64,000 nt of DNA, taken from the NCBI GenBank assembly GCA_021613335.1, contig JAJTWR010000275.1, positions 1,496,001-1,560,000 on the forward strand. The letters run 5' to 3'. The position numbers and the translations under genes were made by a program. Numbering within the stretch: the stretch's first letter is position 1; each line of letters starts with the position of its first letter. The notes beneath the pieces were generated by a model. It was not told the origin of the DNA and did no database searches. It was given only the letters and a program-made list of their open reading frames with translations. Origin of the DNA: Whitmania pigra. Lineage: Eukaryota > Annelida > Clitellata > Hirudinida > Haemopidae. This document shows, piece after piece, positions 16,348 to 26,398 of the stretch.

Positions 16348-17403
16348 ATGAGACTCGTAAGAGTTGCGAAGTTGTTGCAGAAATCTGAGTTTCTGGGAAC
16401 TGTTAGGCGTGATTTTTCAAACGACTTGGCGTACAAGAATGTATTTTCACAGCAAAACATAATTATTTTGAAGGTCTCTAGCAACTTTTCCAAACTATAT
16501 TAAATTAAGTATCTGCAAATATCTTATCAGATGTATGTTCTACTGATTGCATTTTTAGAGCAGACTGCATGATGACAAAATCAAGATGGAGATTTCTAAG
16601 CAATCTGATGTGTTCAAACATATTACTAGAAGAGCTGCCGTTCTTGTGCCTCTTTGTATCGTAGACAATGTTCCTTCGGTCATGCTAACTTTGAGATCCA
16701 ACCAGCTCTCTAATCACAGTGGCCAAGTAAGGTGATATTTGGCAATTATTTAATGATGAGCAATGGTTCCAAGTTTAATTGAGAATTTAAATGTTTGAAG
16801 TTTTCCGGGAGGCATGAAAGATGACAGAGATGAAAATCTAATCAGAACTGCCCTGAGAGAAACACAAGAGGAGATTGGTTTAGCAGAAAATGCTGTTGAC
16901 ATTTGGGGTCAGCTGCCACCTTTACCTGGGAGGGTAACAATTTTCTACTAATTTAAATGGCTATTTTGGACGTGTCATAGCTTATTTTGGAATTGATAAT
17001 CTATTTCAAACTCATACTCTACTACTTTTTTTTTGTCCAGAATTTTGATGTCCTTGTCACACCCATTGTTGGATTTTGCAGCAATGTCCAATTTGACTCT
17101 CTCCCCATTAACAGTCACGAAGTAAGAAGCTATTGGCATGCGATTTCAGTGGATGTGACTGTTTTTCTCAAATCATTTATTTCAAAACAGGTTGTTGAGG
17201 TGTTTGCGTCTTCATTGGAATCACTGTCTCGTGTGGAAAATATTGCCTACACAATCTTTACTTCCAAAAACGCAAAGTATAAGCTTCCAGTTTTCCTTGC
17301 CCAGAAACACAAGATTTGGGGCTTGACCGCCCTTATATTGTATCAGGCTCTTCACGTTCTTACTCCCGAACTGTTCCCTCACAAATTCAACGTATTTATT
17401 TGA
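16348..17403 (+). CDS. NUDT8: Nudix hydrolase, NUDT8-like (mitochondrial CoA diphosphatase family)
   Basis: Five exons: 16348-16473, 16559-16731, 16801-16933, 17041-17121, 17191-17403; 241 residues. The N-terminus (MRLVRVAKLLQK...TVRRDF) is basic with hydrophobic residues and no acids at first, as in a mitochondrial presequence. The Nudix/UPF0035 block reads SFPGGMKDDRDEN...TALRETQEEIGL (residues 100-127), with REtqEE supplying metal-binding glutamates. LPVFL and KIWGLTALIL near the C-terminus are typical of NUDT7/NUDT8. The family hydrolyses CoA esters to phosphopantetheine and 3',5'-ADP. Introns are very short (85, 69, 107, 69 nt). The exon 2 donor GTGATA was chosen because it restores GQVSFPGG; the better-looking upstream GTAAGG would break the motif. 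Confidence 0.85.
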
Positions 17404-17682
17404 ATTTATTTTGACAGGATATTAAATGATATAGACATACGGTCCAATTTCATCATATGTGATTTGAGAGATTGACATCCTTATGTAAATTAAATAATAG
17501 CACGAGACCCACCCTCCATTAAATGCAGGGCGTATCCCACAAAAATTTCCCAACAATTGCAGGAACTCCCGTTCGCCCCTCGTTAATGGCAAATCTTAAA
17601 ACTCGTTTTGTTTTTGAGAACATTTGAGTCAGTGCAAACAAGGGTATTCATTTATTCATTTATACTTTTATTCCCTAAAACA

Positions 17683-18126
17683 TTAGATAATTACTACCTT
17701 GTCTTGGCCTCTTTCTCTGCTGTTCTGAAAAACCAAAATTTGTTTGGTACATACTGATTTTTTATTACTAATATTTGTCTAAAAGAGTGCAAATTTTGTT
17801 TACCAAGATCCAATTCAACCGCAATGCGACATGAAAAAACTTTCTTAAGGTTTCTGGTAATAGCGTCCAATGCTGCTAGCTGGTCTTGTAGAGCGTGTAA
17901 CTCTTCCGTCTTGGTGAAATGAGTGGCCGAGTACGATAATGCTACTATTTTCTCGAGTTGTTGCACAAATAGCCAAGGAACGTTCAGCAGATCTTGCGAG
18001 ACATTGACGAAGAATGATAATACAAACTAAACTGGCACTAATAAGCAGAGTGCTATAAACTTGAATGCCACCTGGACAAATGCAGCGTAACTGGGAGCAA
18101 CTGGTTAGTAACATTGCTACTACCAC
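17683..18126 (-). CDS. possible small membrane or coiled-coil protein, unresolved
   Basis: Two overlapping minus-strand open frames look protein-like but do not join cleanly. One (18126-17845) has a hydrophobic helix (STLLISASLVCIIIL). The other (about 18020-17694) has a helical acidic stretch (TKTEELHALQDQLAALDAI) and could splice at a GTAAAC donor near 17800 to a terminal exon ending RKRPRQGSNYLMF. I do not recognise the family, and the link between the two frames is unproven. It could also be two chance frames. Confidence 0.25.
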
Positions 18127-18729
18127 ATGTTTAACGTAGTAACTGTAAATACAAAAAATTTAATGGTAAAAATTAATTAAAATAACTATGTAAACTCTTG
18201 ATAGTCAGGGACGTCATTTCAGAATTTGCCAAGGGGGGCAAACCCTTGCATAGCTTGAGGAGATGACCTTTTGTCGGATCTGGTCTAAAGTTTCCCCTCC
18301 CTGCCCCACCAAATTACGTCCTTGTTGATAGTAATTGATGCCAGCAGTCGTCAACCGATTTGCATCAATTTTGGTAACATTTATTATTTGTTTAATAAAG
18401 TATATTTTTTTTTTATTTTGTGCATGGCAACTATTGTAGAATTTTCTAATTTTTGCATCTTTGATATTTGATTTTTTACGAGTGTTATTTATTAATTTTT
18501 TACAATCAATTTATTTAACTATTAAATCATAATTTAATTATTTGCTTAATTTAAAAATATTAAATATTAACACTATAAATTACTGTCTCTTCACCGTTCA
18601 TCACACTATCCTTTTCCTGTTAACTAGCGATCTAACCGGTGATCGGCGTTTGATTGTGCCGGTATTTGGTTATTTGCACATTGCTTGCTGCTTTGTTGCC
18701 ATTTTGATGTTGTAATAATTTGTTATAAG
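18127..18729. other. AT-rich stretch upstream of the snoRNA cluster
   Basis: No coding exon seen. It may contain the promoter and first exon of a non-coding host transcript for the plus-strand snoRNAs, but I cannot mark a start. Confidence 0.3.
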
Positions 18730-18808
18730 CGTTTCGATGAGGATTTCATCTTTCGGGTCTGATATGTCATGAGGAAATATCACCCAACGCTCATTTGTCT
18801 GAGAAACG
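18730..18808 (+). ncRNA. box C/D snoRNA, copy 1, 28S rRNA guide
   Basis: A perfect terminal stem (CGTTTC 18730-18735 with GAAACG 18803-18808) brackets a C-like box (GATGA 18736-18740) and box D (CTGA 18799-18802). The guide ATCTTTCGGGT (18748-18758) directly precedes a CTGA D' box (18759-18762), with a C'-like ATGAG at 18769. It is antisense to the conserved 28S segment ACCCGAAAGAU. The fifth base upstream of D' faces the G of CCCG, a site methylated in yeast as I recall (Gm805, snR39b). A second conserved element, CCCAACGC, lies at 18783-18790. Box C is imperfect (C instead of the usual U before GAUGA). Confidence 0.75.
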
Positions 18809-18828
18809 TGACACTATTGGTTTTATTT

Positions 18829-18900
18829 TGCTCGATGACGATCAAATCTTTCGGGTCTTATTTCTATGCTGAGAATCACCCAACGCATTTGCTGAGAGCA
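18829..18900 (+). ncRNA. box C/D snoRNA, copy 2, 28S rRNA guide
   Basis: Terminal stem TGCTC (18829-18833) with GAGCA (18896-18900); C-like GATGA at 18834-18838; box D CTGA at 18892-18895. The guide ATCTTTCGGGTC is at 18846-18857, but the D' box is degenerate (TTAT). CCCAACGC at 18879-18886. Only 20 nt separate it from copy 1, short for two separate introns, so both may be processed from one precursor. Confidence 0.7.
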
Positions 18901-18932
18901 GATTTGCAAGTGTTTATTTTTTTACAGATTTT

Positions 18933-19006
18933 ACTCTATGATGATTCATCTTTCGGGTCATAATTTTCTTGATGAGAATTCACCCAACGCAATCAAGTCT
19001 GAGAGT
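18933..19006 (+). ncRNA. box C/D snoRNA, copy 3, 28S rRNA guide
   Basis: Terminal stem ACTCT (18933-18937) with GAGT (19003-19006); consensus box C ATGATGA (18938-18944); C' TGATGAG (18970-18976); box D CTGA (18999-19002). The guide ATCTTTCGGGTC is at 18948-18959 and CCCAACGC at 18983-18990. This copy has the best C and C' boxes; D' is degenerate (CATA). Confidence 0.8.
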
Positions 19007-19120
19007 TGCTGTATGGTTGATATATACAATATCTATGAATGTTCAAAAGTCTGAGTAACTGATGTTTTAAGGTTTTATGGCAGGGTACAGCGATAAGGAT
19101 TGTATGTAGCATTAATTGAT

Positions 19121-19198
19121 TACTCTGTGATGATTAATCTTTCGGGTCATAATGTTAGTGATGAGAGTTTACCCAACGCAATCAAATCTGAGAGTGTA
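19121..19198 (+). ncRNA. box C/D snoRNA, copy 4, 28S rRNA guide
   Basis: Terminal stem TACTCT (19121-19126) with GAGTGTA; box C GTGATGA (19127-19133); C' TGATGAG (19159-19165); box D CTGA (19188-19191). The guide ATCTTTCGGGTC is at 19137-19148 and CCCAACGC at 19172-19179. Closest to copy 3, pointing to recent local duplication. Confidence 0.8.
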
Positions 19199-21179
19199 AC
19201 AAAATCATTGCTGTACAAAACTGCCCTGATGTGGAATGCAAGTTGTTTATTGGCTCCATGTGATTCTCATGAAATAATGGATGCCCATATATGTTACTGA
19301 CCAGAAATAAAAGATCCATTGTCTCCTTTATGACCATCTTCACATCTTGTGTATTCTTTTATGTACTCAATGTGTCTGATCATACTGCTGAGCCACATTG
19401 CAGCTGCTGGCTCTGACCGCTATTATTTTACGGTGTTTTGAGTAGGATTTGCTCATGAAATGTGTGTTATACATGCCGGATCAAGATGTGTTTGGGATGC
19501 GCCTCCACACATCCGTCAACCGAAGACTCGTTTGCTTGTCAGAGGGTGCAGACTTGTGTGCCCACCATGCTGCCTGAGGATCTTATGAGGGGTGGTGATT
19601 AATGGTTCATAAAATCCTCTTTTGGATTTTAGCATGAGCCCATAGTCAGCATAAGACTGTTTCTTTATTTTGTTAGTTTGTTGAAGCCAGATTAGATCAA
19701 GTTTGTTTTGAATAAATTATGAGCTGTTCCTTAAATACTTTCATTTAGTTGGAGATCTGATGAGTTGGTTCTACTACTTATCACACCTACAATTTCTTGG
19801 GAAGGCAATGAGTAGCAAATTGATGTGAAGCTATAATGATTACTGTCAGCTCTTCGGGTTGATATCGCTTTTGTCAGCATGGGATAAACATGAAGGAAAG
19901 GAGATTTGATGCCAATGAATTGCGTCAAAAGACTGATGCATTTAGACCTGGGAGCCGCTAGACGATTTGAAGTTAAGCCGAGCTGAATGAAATTGCAGCT
20001 GCATTCGATTTGTAAAATATAAGTTGATTTCGCAGTAAAGCCAAATTCGTATCTATTCGTGATAGCGGTTTTAGACCCTAGACTCATTATCATGAACTCT
20101 CGACTGATATTTTGGGTTGGGTGTCATTAATTCATGTTATTGGCAGCAGTCCCATATCCCATCTCTTTTATGGGGTTGAGTGGCTCCATTCTTCAAGTTT
20201 TGCAACCTGTACGAGTTGTGTTATTTATTTATTTATTTGGTTATAGTCCGTTGCATAACTGAGATGATTTGGACTTGTTCTTTTTTTTGAGTTCTAATAG
20301 GTTTATATGGAAAAAGAGACATGAATATATATATATATATATACAGCTCAAGAACCAGGCTCATGGACAGAAAATAACATGTTTATCTTCTCGATTAATT
20401 TATTTGACAGGTTTTTTAATTGTTCTTTCAATTAATTGGTATTTCTGGGTCAGCTTGATAGCAGAATCGTGCTATTACTTAAAGCTGATCCTTGAGTTAT
20501 TTATTAATCTGCCTGTTGGGTTTTTTGTTTGATTTGTTTATTTCACATTGATGATTAATAAATTTGTTCAAGAAAAAAAAAATCCCACTACTTTCAAATT
20601 AATTGTTAACTTTAGAATCAACATCAGTGACAATGGTGATATATATATGGTGACCTAATAAATGGTTGTGGTGGAGAGTTGCTTGAAATGGAGGTGTAGT
20701 GTTGAAAACGTGACTTCCAACAGAAAACTTTCAAAGTCCTGGAATCGGATGGTGGTATTCAAGAGCAGAAGAAACAGTCTGTTATGCTTGTTTCTGTTTG
20801 ACGTTAAACAGGGATTCACTTGATAATGAAAAATTAAAATTCCAAAATTATTCATTCTCGTATTTATTAATAACTTTTTAAATATTTAAACATTACCATC
20901 TAGGTGCTGGACCACTAAGACCTACAAATAATATTTAGTCAGATAAAATGTAATCAAATGTTATCCCAGCATCTCTTTGTCAGCCCAGAGACACATTTCT
21001 TATCTAATCTTCCTTCCCTCAACATCTTATTTTCAAGCAGATGCAAGCATGAGAACCTGTCTCTTCTACTCTTGAAAACCATCAGAAGTTTCACTTGCCT
21101 GAATATTTATTTTACAAATTACATTTTTAAATTTTATTTTACTATAAATTCAATAGATCTGTTTTGGGACATTTAAAAT
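19199..21179. other. no gene resolved; possible snoRNA host transcript
   Basis: No exon with recognisable protein motif. The open frame at 19731-20093 (minus) looks like chance. The segment 20225-20275 carries GTCCGTTGCATAACTGAGATGATTTGGAC, the reverse complement of a SINE tail motif also seen at 22640-22665 and 60240-60275. A short (AT)n run is at 20326-20342. Further guide RNAs cannot be excluded. Confidence 0.35.
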
Positions 21180-21400
21180 GTGGCAAATAATGGGTTACGT
21201 CCCTGCGTGGCTGTAATGCCGCAGTATAATGTCTCGTGTTCGAAACCCAGCCTGCACTGCCACAAACGCTCTTGGAAGGGAGCGCTACATAAACGATTAC
21301 AAAATCAAATCATCCTAGTTATATAACGGAATTTAATCAAATAAATAAAATAAAGCGCCTCCAATGCACATGGCGCTATATAAATTAACTATAACTACGA
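21180..21400 (+). repeat. tRNA-derived SINE with composite tail
   Basis: GTGTTCGAAACCC (about 21238-21250) is a B-box match, preceded by an A-box-like GTGGCTGTAATGCC. It continues into GCCTGCACTGCCACAAACG, a tail with AATCATCCTAGTTATATAACG and AATAAATAAA, then CACATGGCGCTATATAAATTAA. Each part recurs elsewhere in the window. Confidence 0.6.
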
Positions 21401-21608
21401 ATTACAATTAAGCCATGTTATCCTTTTAGCAACAATGTCCAGAGAAATGAAAAAGAAAGGGAAACAATTCTAGATTTAAAAGCTGACAGTAAACTATTTA
21501 AAGACGTTCACCAAATCGAAAACATATAGTACTTAAAGTACGTAATTGATAGCAACGCAGTAACATCGCTAGTACACATTTAACTACCGCTGATTATAAT
21601 CACCAGAA

Positions 21609-21641
21609 ACACCACTATTAGAAACATATACTGTCTATATA
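21609..21641 (+). promoter_or_regulatory. PSE-like element and TATA-like box of U4 copy 1
   Basis: A conserved block ACACCACTATTAGAAACATA spans -57 to -38 and TATATA spans -30 to -25 relative to the U4 5' end. The same two blocks sit at exactly the same distances before all four U4 copies, while the sequence between and around them differs. Confidence 0.7.
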
Positions 21642-21665
21642 GGCCACAGTTGCGGCAAGCTTGTC

Positions 21666-21810
21666 AGCTTTGCGCAGTGGCAGTACCATAGCCAGTGAGG
21701 TTAATCCGAGGCGTGGTTATTGCTAGTTGAAAACTAAACCCAATACCCCGCAGTGTCCCTCACTCAGGTGGGTGGGCAACTGCAATCTTTGGAAGCCCTC
21801 ACGGGGGCAG
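21666..21810 (+). ncRNA. U4: U4 spliceosomal snRNA, copy 1
   Basis: 145 nt, the usual U4 length. It begins AGCTTTGCGCAGTGGCAGTA, the U4 5' end that pairs with U6 (stem II), followed by the 5' stem-loop with the k-turn (CCAGTGAGG...CCGAGGCG), stem I region TTGCTAGTTGAAAACTAAACC, the central AATACCCCGC, a variable hairpin, the Sm-like site AATCTTTGG and a terminal GC hairpin (GCCCTCACGGGGGC). U4 chaperones U6 into the U4/U6.U5 tri-snRNP. A 3'-box-like GTAAATAAAG follows 3 nt later. There is no T-run at the end, so Pol II is expected. Confidence 0.97.
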
Positions 21811-22304
21811 CTTGTAAATAAAGGAAAATATATACGTCATGATATAATTGTCATTATGGTGCGCACGCTTTGCTGAACTGAAAATGCAACTTAACTTCTA
21901 ATTGCTAATCTTTGCGTAATGTCGATTGTTTGCTGCAAAATAGATTTTGTTTTCAATCGGCTCAGGATTACTTGCTCTATTTCAAATATAGGCTAGGTCA
22001 TAACATTCCTCCAAAATTCGATGTTTGGCCCTTACTAGGTCGTACAATGTAAAGGTATGGGAAATTGTCCTTTCCAGATATTTTTGATGTACATAGCTTC
22101 ATCTTAAAATCCAGAAAATTAAAAAAAAACCCAGTTGTTCTTATGTACCGAGTCGACGCGTAGGAAGATCCTATATCAATTTAGACCAACCTCTATAAAA
22201 TGTTCTCATGCCAGTATCATCTGCCAAACGATCCAGCAAAAGTACAATGACGTAAAAATATTTTAATTTGACAAACAAAAGCAATGCACACAATACTTAT
22301 TAAA

Positions 22305-22337
22305 ACACCACTATTAAAAACGTATGCTGCTTATATA
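22305..22337 (+). promoter_or_regulatory. PSE-like element and TATA-like box of U4 copy 2
   Basis: ACACCACTATTAAAAACGTA at -57 to -38 and TATATA at -30 to -25. Confidence 0.7.
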
Positions 22338-22361
22338 TACCCCATTCTCCGTTGACTTGTC

Positions 22362-22506
22362 AGCTTTGCGCAGTGGCAGTACCATAGCCAGTGAGGTTAA
22401 TCCGAGGCGTGGTTATTGCTAGTTGAAAACTAAACCCAATACCCCGCAGTGTCCCTCACTCAAGTGGGTAGGCAACTGCAATCTTTGGAGGCCCTTACGG
22501 GGGCAG
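22362..22506 (+). ncRNA. U4: U4 spliceosomal snRNA, copy 2
   Basis: 145 nt, same domains as copy 1. Differences are confined to the 3' hairpins (CAAGTGGGTAGG and GGAGGCCCTTACGGGGGC). All functional segments, including the U6-pairing regions and the Sm-like site, are intact. CAAATAAAA follows the 3' end. Confidence 0.97.
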
Positions 22507-22820
22507 ATCACAAATAAAATAAAATTTTTTTGATCTCTGGATATTATGAATCTTAAATAATAAATAATTCATAATCATGAATACTGAGAATTTGGTAGCT
22601 CATAGTTTACTTCAAATCATTGTAGTTATGCAACCGACTTTAATCAAATAAATAAGGGTCATAGTTCAATGAGCAATATTATGAGTCGACATTGCATGTT
22701 TTTTCAAATTGCACTTAGCAGCATTATAATGTTAGTAAAACACCATTCAAAAAAAGTAATGTTTTATTAACGTCCGTTGCATAGCTAGATGATTAGGACG
22801 GTGCTACCGCAGCGGGAAAA

Positions 22821-22853
22821 ACACCATTCATAGCAACATACACTACTTATATG
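22821..22853 (+). promoter_or_regulatory. PSE-like element and TATA-like box of U4 copy 3
   Basis: ACACCATTCATAGCAACATA at -57 to -38 and TATATG at -30 to -25. Upstream, at about 22765-22815, is a fragment of the SINE tail family (GTCCGTTGCATAGCTAGATG). Confidence 0.65.
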
Positions 22854-22877
22854 TGACGCTCAATGGCTATCTAAATT

Positions 22878-23022
22878 AGCTTTGCGCAGTGGCAGTACCA
22901 TAGCCAGTGAGGTTAATCCGAGGCGTGGTTATTGCTAGTTGAAAACTAAACCCAATACCCCGCAGTGTCCCTCACTCATGTGGGTGGGCAACTGCAATCT
23001 TTGGAGGCCCTTAAGGGGGCAG
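22878..23022 (+). ncRNA. U4: U4 spliceosomal snRNA, copy 3
   Basis: 145 nt. In the terminal hairpin (GCCCTTAAGGGGGC) the base changes keep the stem paired through G-U or A-T pairs, which argues for function. ACAAATAAAG follows as a 3'-box-like motif. Confidence 0.97.
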
Positions 23023-23244
23023 GTTACAAATAAAGTCAATTGATTACTTACTTACAAAATTTGCAAGAACATAAAATTAAAAATTCAAACTAACACCGTA
23101 AATAGCATTTAAATTGTACAATATGCAGAACAATCATTTTGAAATACGAGTAATAGTTAATAGTAACAATCCGACCAAATCTCAGGAATATTCTAGGTCC
23201 TAGACTCTAGGACTTTAAGGATAACCGAACGCAAAGGTGCTAAA

Positions 23245-23277
23245 ACACCATTATTCGCTACACAGTATGTGTATATA
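23245..23277 (+). promoter_or_regulatory. PSE-like element and TATA-like box of U4 copy 4
   Basis: ACACCATTATTCGCTACACA at -57 to -38 and TATATA at -30 to -25. This PSE is the most diverged of the four. Confidence 0.65.
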
Positions 23278-23301
23278 TGCACATCTTTAGCTGGCATGAT
23301 T

Positions 23302-23446
23302 AGCTTTGCGCAGTGGCAGTACCATAGCCAGTGAGGTTTATCCGAGGCGTGGTTATTGCTAGTTGAAAACTAAACCCAATACCCCGCAGTGTCCCTCACT
23401 CAGGTGGGTGGGCAACTGCAATCTTTGGAAGCCCTCGAGGGGGCAG
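23302..23446 (+). ncRNA. U4: U4 spliceosomal snRNA, copy 4
   Basis: 145 nt. Its 5' stem-loop reads GAGGTTTATCCGAGG, the canonical animal form, while copies 1-3 have GAGGTTAATCC. It lies close downstream of the 3' end of BPI gene B (which converges on it). The downstream 3'-box-like motif is less clear than in copies 1-3. Confidence 0.96.
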
Positions 23447-23642
23447 CTTTTAATCAATGTTAAGTCAAACGTAAGACTGCGTTTATCCCAACCGCATCTT
23501 TAAATTTTATTTGCATGCAATGGTACAATATTTATGAATTGTAAAATTTGCATTTTATTCATACAATAAGTGATTTTGTAAATTCGAATTGGGATAACTT
23601 GTAAGGCTAAGGCTCCATCTTAACCCCGTCTTTAATCGGGGT

Positions 23643-25913
23643 TTAGCCTGTATAGTGGGCATTTGTGGCCACGGTGATGTGACGGTCATTCAAGTGCAGA
23701 ACAGATTCCGTGAACTGAATTCCCTGAAGGCTGGGCAGAGGCAATCCTTGAGCCAGAGCTTCGTTGATGGAAGGAAGCACTAGTCCAACCAGCTGAGAGA
23801 TTGCTGCATTGATCATGGCGGGCTTGAAGTTGGGTACAGAGCAATAAGTCATCGTTGGCGTGAAATGTGAGACGGAACCAATGACGTCGTTGCCTCGGAT
23901 TCCGACGCGGATTTGCAATTGGAGAGCTATCTTGACGCTGAACCCAGTTGACCTCGAGCCGTCAGCATGAAGGACATCAATTTTTCCTTCCACTTCGCCA
24001 TTGATCAGGAGGCTTCCTGGTTGAGTGGTCACAATAGGTGGAGACGTGGCTCCAATAGAAACTCCAAGTCCTACTCCGCTCAGAGGTATTCCAGCCTCTT
24101 TTAGCATTCCGAATACCGTTCCCTGAAAGCTCTCACTGCTTAGATTACTTGGAATTTACATAAACTATTATAATGTAAAGAATTACTAGATTTTGTATTT
24201 AGAAATTAATTGATAGATTTTGAATTCTTAAGAATTTCTTTTCGCTTGAGCACGTCGTGACGAAGCTATTTTTAATCACATGAACACATGTAAAATGTAA
24301 TATTAACTAACCACAAGCTCTTCATCCCTAAGATCCTGACTCCATTGGAGCTTGCTGTGTTTAAAAAGGACTCGAATGCCACTGTTAAGACTTACGTCAG
24401 TAATGGATACGCTAACCATATGATCCAATGACCCGTACATTGCTGGAGCCTTAAAGTTATTAATCAGCTATTTGTATTAAGTTGTTTAAAATAGGTTAAC
24501 GATGTTATAATCTCACATTTTCCACGCCATCGTCATTCAAGAATCTTCCGACATGGTTGGACTCCATAAAGTTGTCTCCAAAGATTGGAGCAGCAGCCAG
24601 TGCATAGTTTATCGACAGCACATCATTGATGCGTGCCTGCATGTTAAGGGTAGCCAGCGTTACAGCTCCGTTGTGGTTGATTGCATTCTGTGCCTCCTTG
24701 CACATCGTATTCTCGAAGGAGCTCTTTATTTTGTTCTTGAAAAACCTTAGAAATTATTTGTTTCACTAAGCTTGAAACCTTAACAATTTAATTTGTAAAA
24801 ACAATTTTAAGCTAGCTATCGAAATGGTCAAAAAGTAAAAAAATCTATTGGTTTAAAAATAATTTAAAGCGAGTATTTTAATTGAAGTTCGAGTGATTCA
24901 TTCAAGTGCAATCACTACCGTCAGATGTGCGAAAACTGATCTTAAAAAGAAAATCAATTTCCTCACTTGATGAAAATATTGTACAACCAGCTGGCACCAC
25001 CACTGAGCTTGACGTGGACGTCGCTAATGGAACAGTGGCAGCCCGTGGCGGCTATACTCGGTGAACCGTTGTCATTCCTTCCGAGAGACACGGAAACACT
25101 TATGGAAACTCCGTCGGCAGACGCCATAAAAGTGCCATGGTCTCTTATCTTTATGAAAGCCTTCTTGTAGTTGTAGCGCCATTCGCCGATGGCCGAGACT
25201 CCCGCTCCGTTAAGAGACACGGTCAGCCCCTGGCCTGGGTTGACGATGACGTTGGAGGCTGGTTTTGTAAAGCTTGTAATCTGCAAAAATAGGATAATTA
25301 CAATCGAAAATTTACTCAAAATTGTCACCGTGAACAGTCACCTAGCCTAACCCCAACCTAGCTTTAACCTAAAATACTAACTTTAAAAATAAATTATATC
25401 AAAGCTCCAAAATTCTTTGTGACCTCCAATTACTTGCGATAGATTTATAATTTTATAATTTTTAAATTTGTCATGCAATCGTAAAATATTATTAACCCCT
25501 CGAATTACCTCGAATTTAACACATCGCTTACCTTGGTATTCTTGAATTCATACTTCACCTTTCCGATCTTCCCTTTAGTCTCACCAGATACATCTTCAAT
25601 TTTGGTTTCTCTGACTTTTCTGTCCATAACTTCCACCGCATGCCAGGCAGCGTAATCCAGTCCCTGCTGTGTGAGGACCACTTTTGCTCCAGCATTTCCT
25701 ACCTGACCAGAGCTTTCTGGACAACGGAAAGTAAGATCAAATTGGTATCTTAAATTTGTAGAATAATTTAACATCATATTTAAAATAAAAATATACTTGT
25801 ATAACTTGTATGTATTCAATTAAACAGTCCATAAATGGTCAATAAGTTAATATACCATCTGCGGTAGATGCCAGAAATACCGCTAGCAGACAAAGAACAG
25901 GAGCGCTCTTCAT
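23643..25913 (-). CDS. BPI/LBP-like secreted lipid-binding protein, gene B
   Basis: Six exons: 25913-25856, 25716-25532, 25280-24967, 24755-10 (that is 24745)-24517, 24449-24312, 24122-23643; 467 residues, all junctions in frame. Signal peptide MKSAPVLCLLAVFLASTA. The N-terminal barrel starts VVLTQQGLDYAAWHAVEV, and ATGCHCSISDVHVKL with NTMCKEAQ supplies the BPI-type cysteine pair. Exon 6 is the C-terminal barrel with LAQGLPLPSLQGIQF, the counterpart of the QKGFPLP region of BPI. Expected to bind lipids or endotoxin outside the cell. Exons 3, 4 and 6 have exactly the same lengths (314, 229, 480 nt) as in genes C, D and F. First member of the minus-strand array. Confidence 0.92.
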
Positions 25914-25978
25914 TTCAGAACGAATTTTGCAGCTCAGACAACAGACGAAAAAGGCGCACGCGTTACTGCGTTTCAGCC

Positions 25979-25985
25979 CTTATAA
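25979..25985 (-). promoter_or_regulatory. TATA-like box of BPI gene B
   Basis: TTATAAG on the minus strand, 66-72 nt upstream of the ATG; weaker than the TATATAAAG boxes of genes C, D and F. Confidence 0.45.
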
Positions 25986-26135
25986 CGGCAATTTATTGAT
26001 TTTAAATAATTGGTCTTTGAACTCAAAATTTACTCACTTAGGACAGCTTGCATACATTAATAACAAAAATATTATAATATTTATATATTAATATATATAT
26101 ATATATATATATATCTATCTTAAATATTTGATATT

Positions 26136-26398
<263 letters not shown>

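Noticed and set aside
22305..22506. Pol III transcription of the U4 genes because of PSE plus TATA
   Set aside because: No T-run terminates the RNAs, and a 3'-box-like motif typical of Pol II snRNA genes follows three copies. Kept only as a promoter oddity.
24505..24755. Exon 4 of BPI gene B starting at 24755
   Set aside because: My first count placed the acceptor 10 nt too far right; recounting gives 24745, which yields the 229-nt exon shared by all paralogs. In the gene B entry, read exon 4 as 24745-24517.
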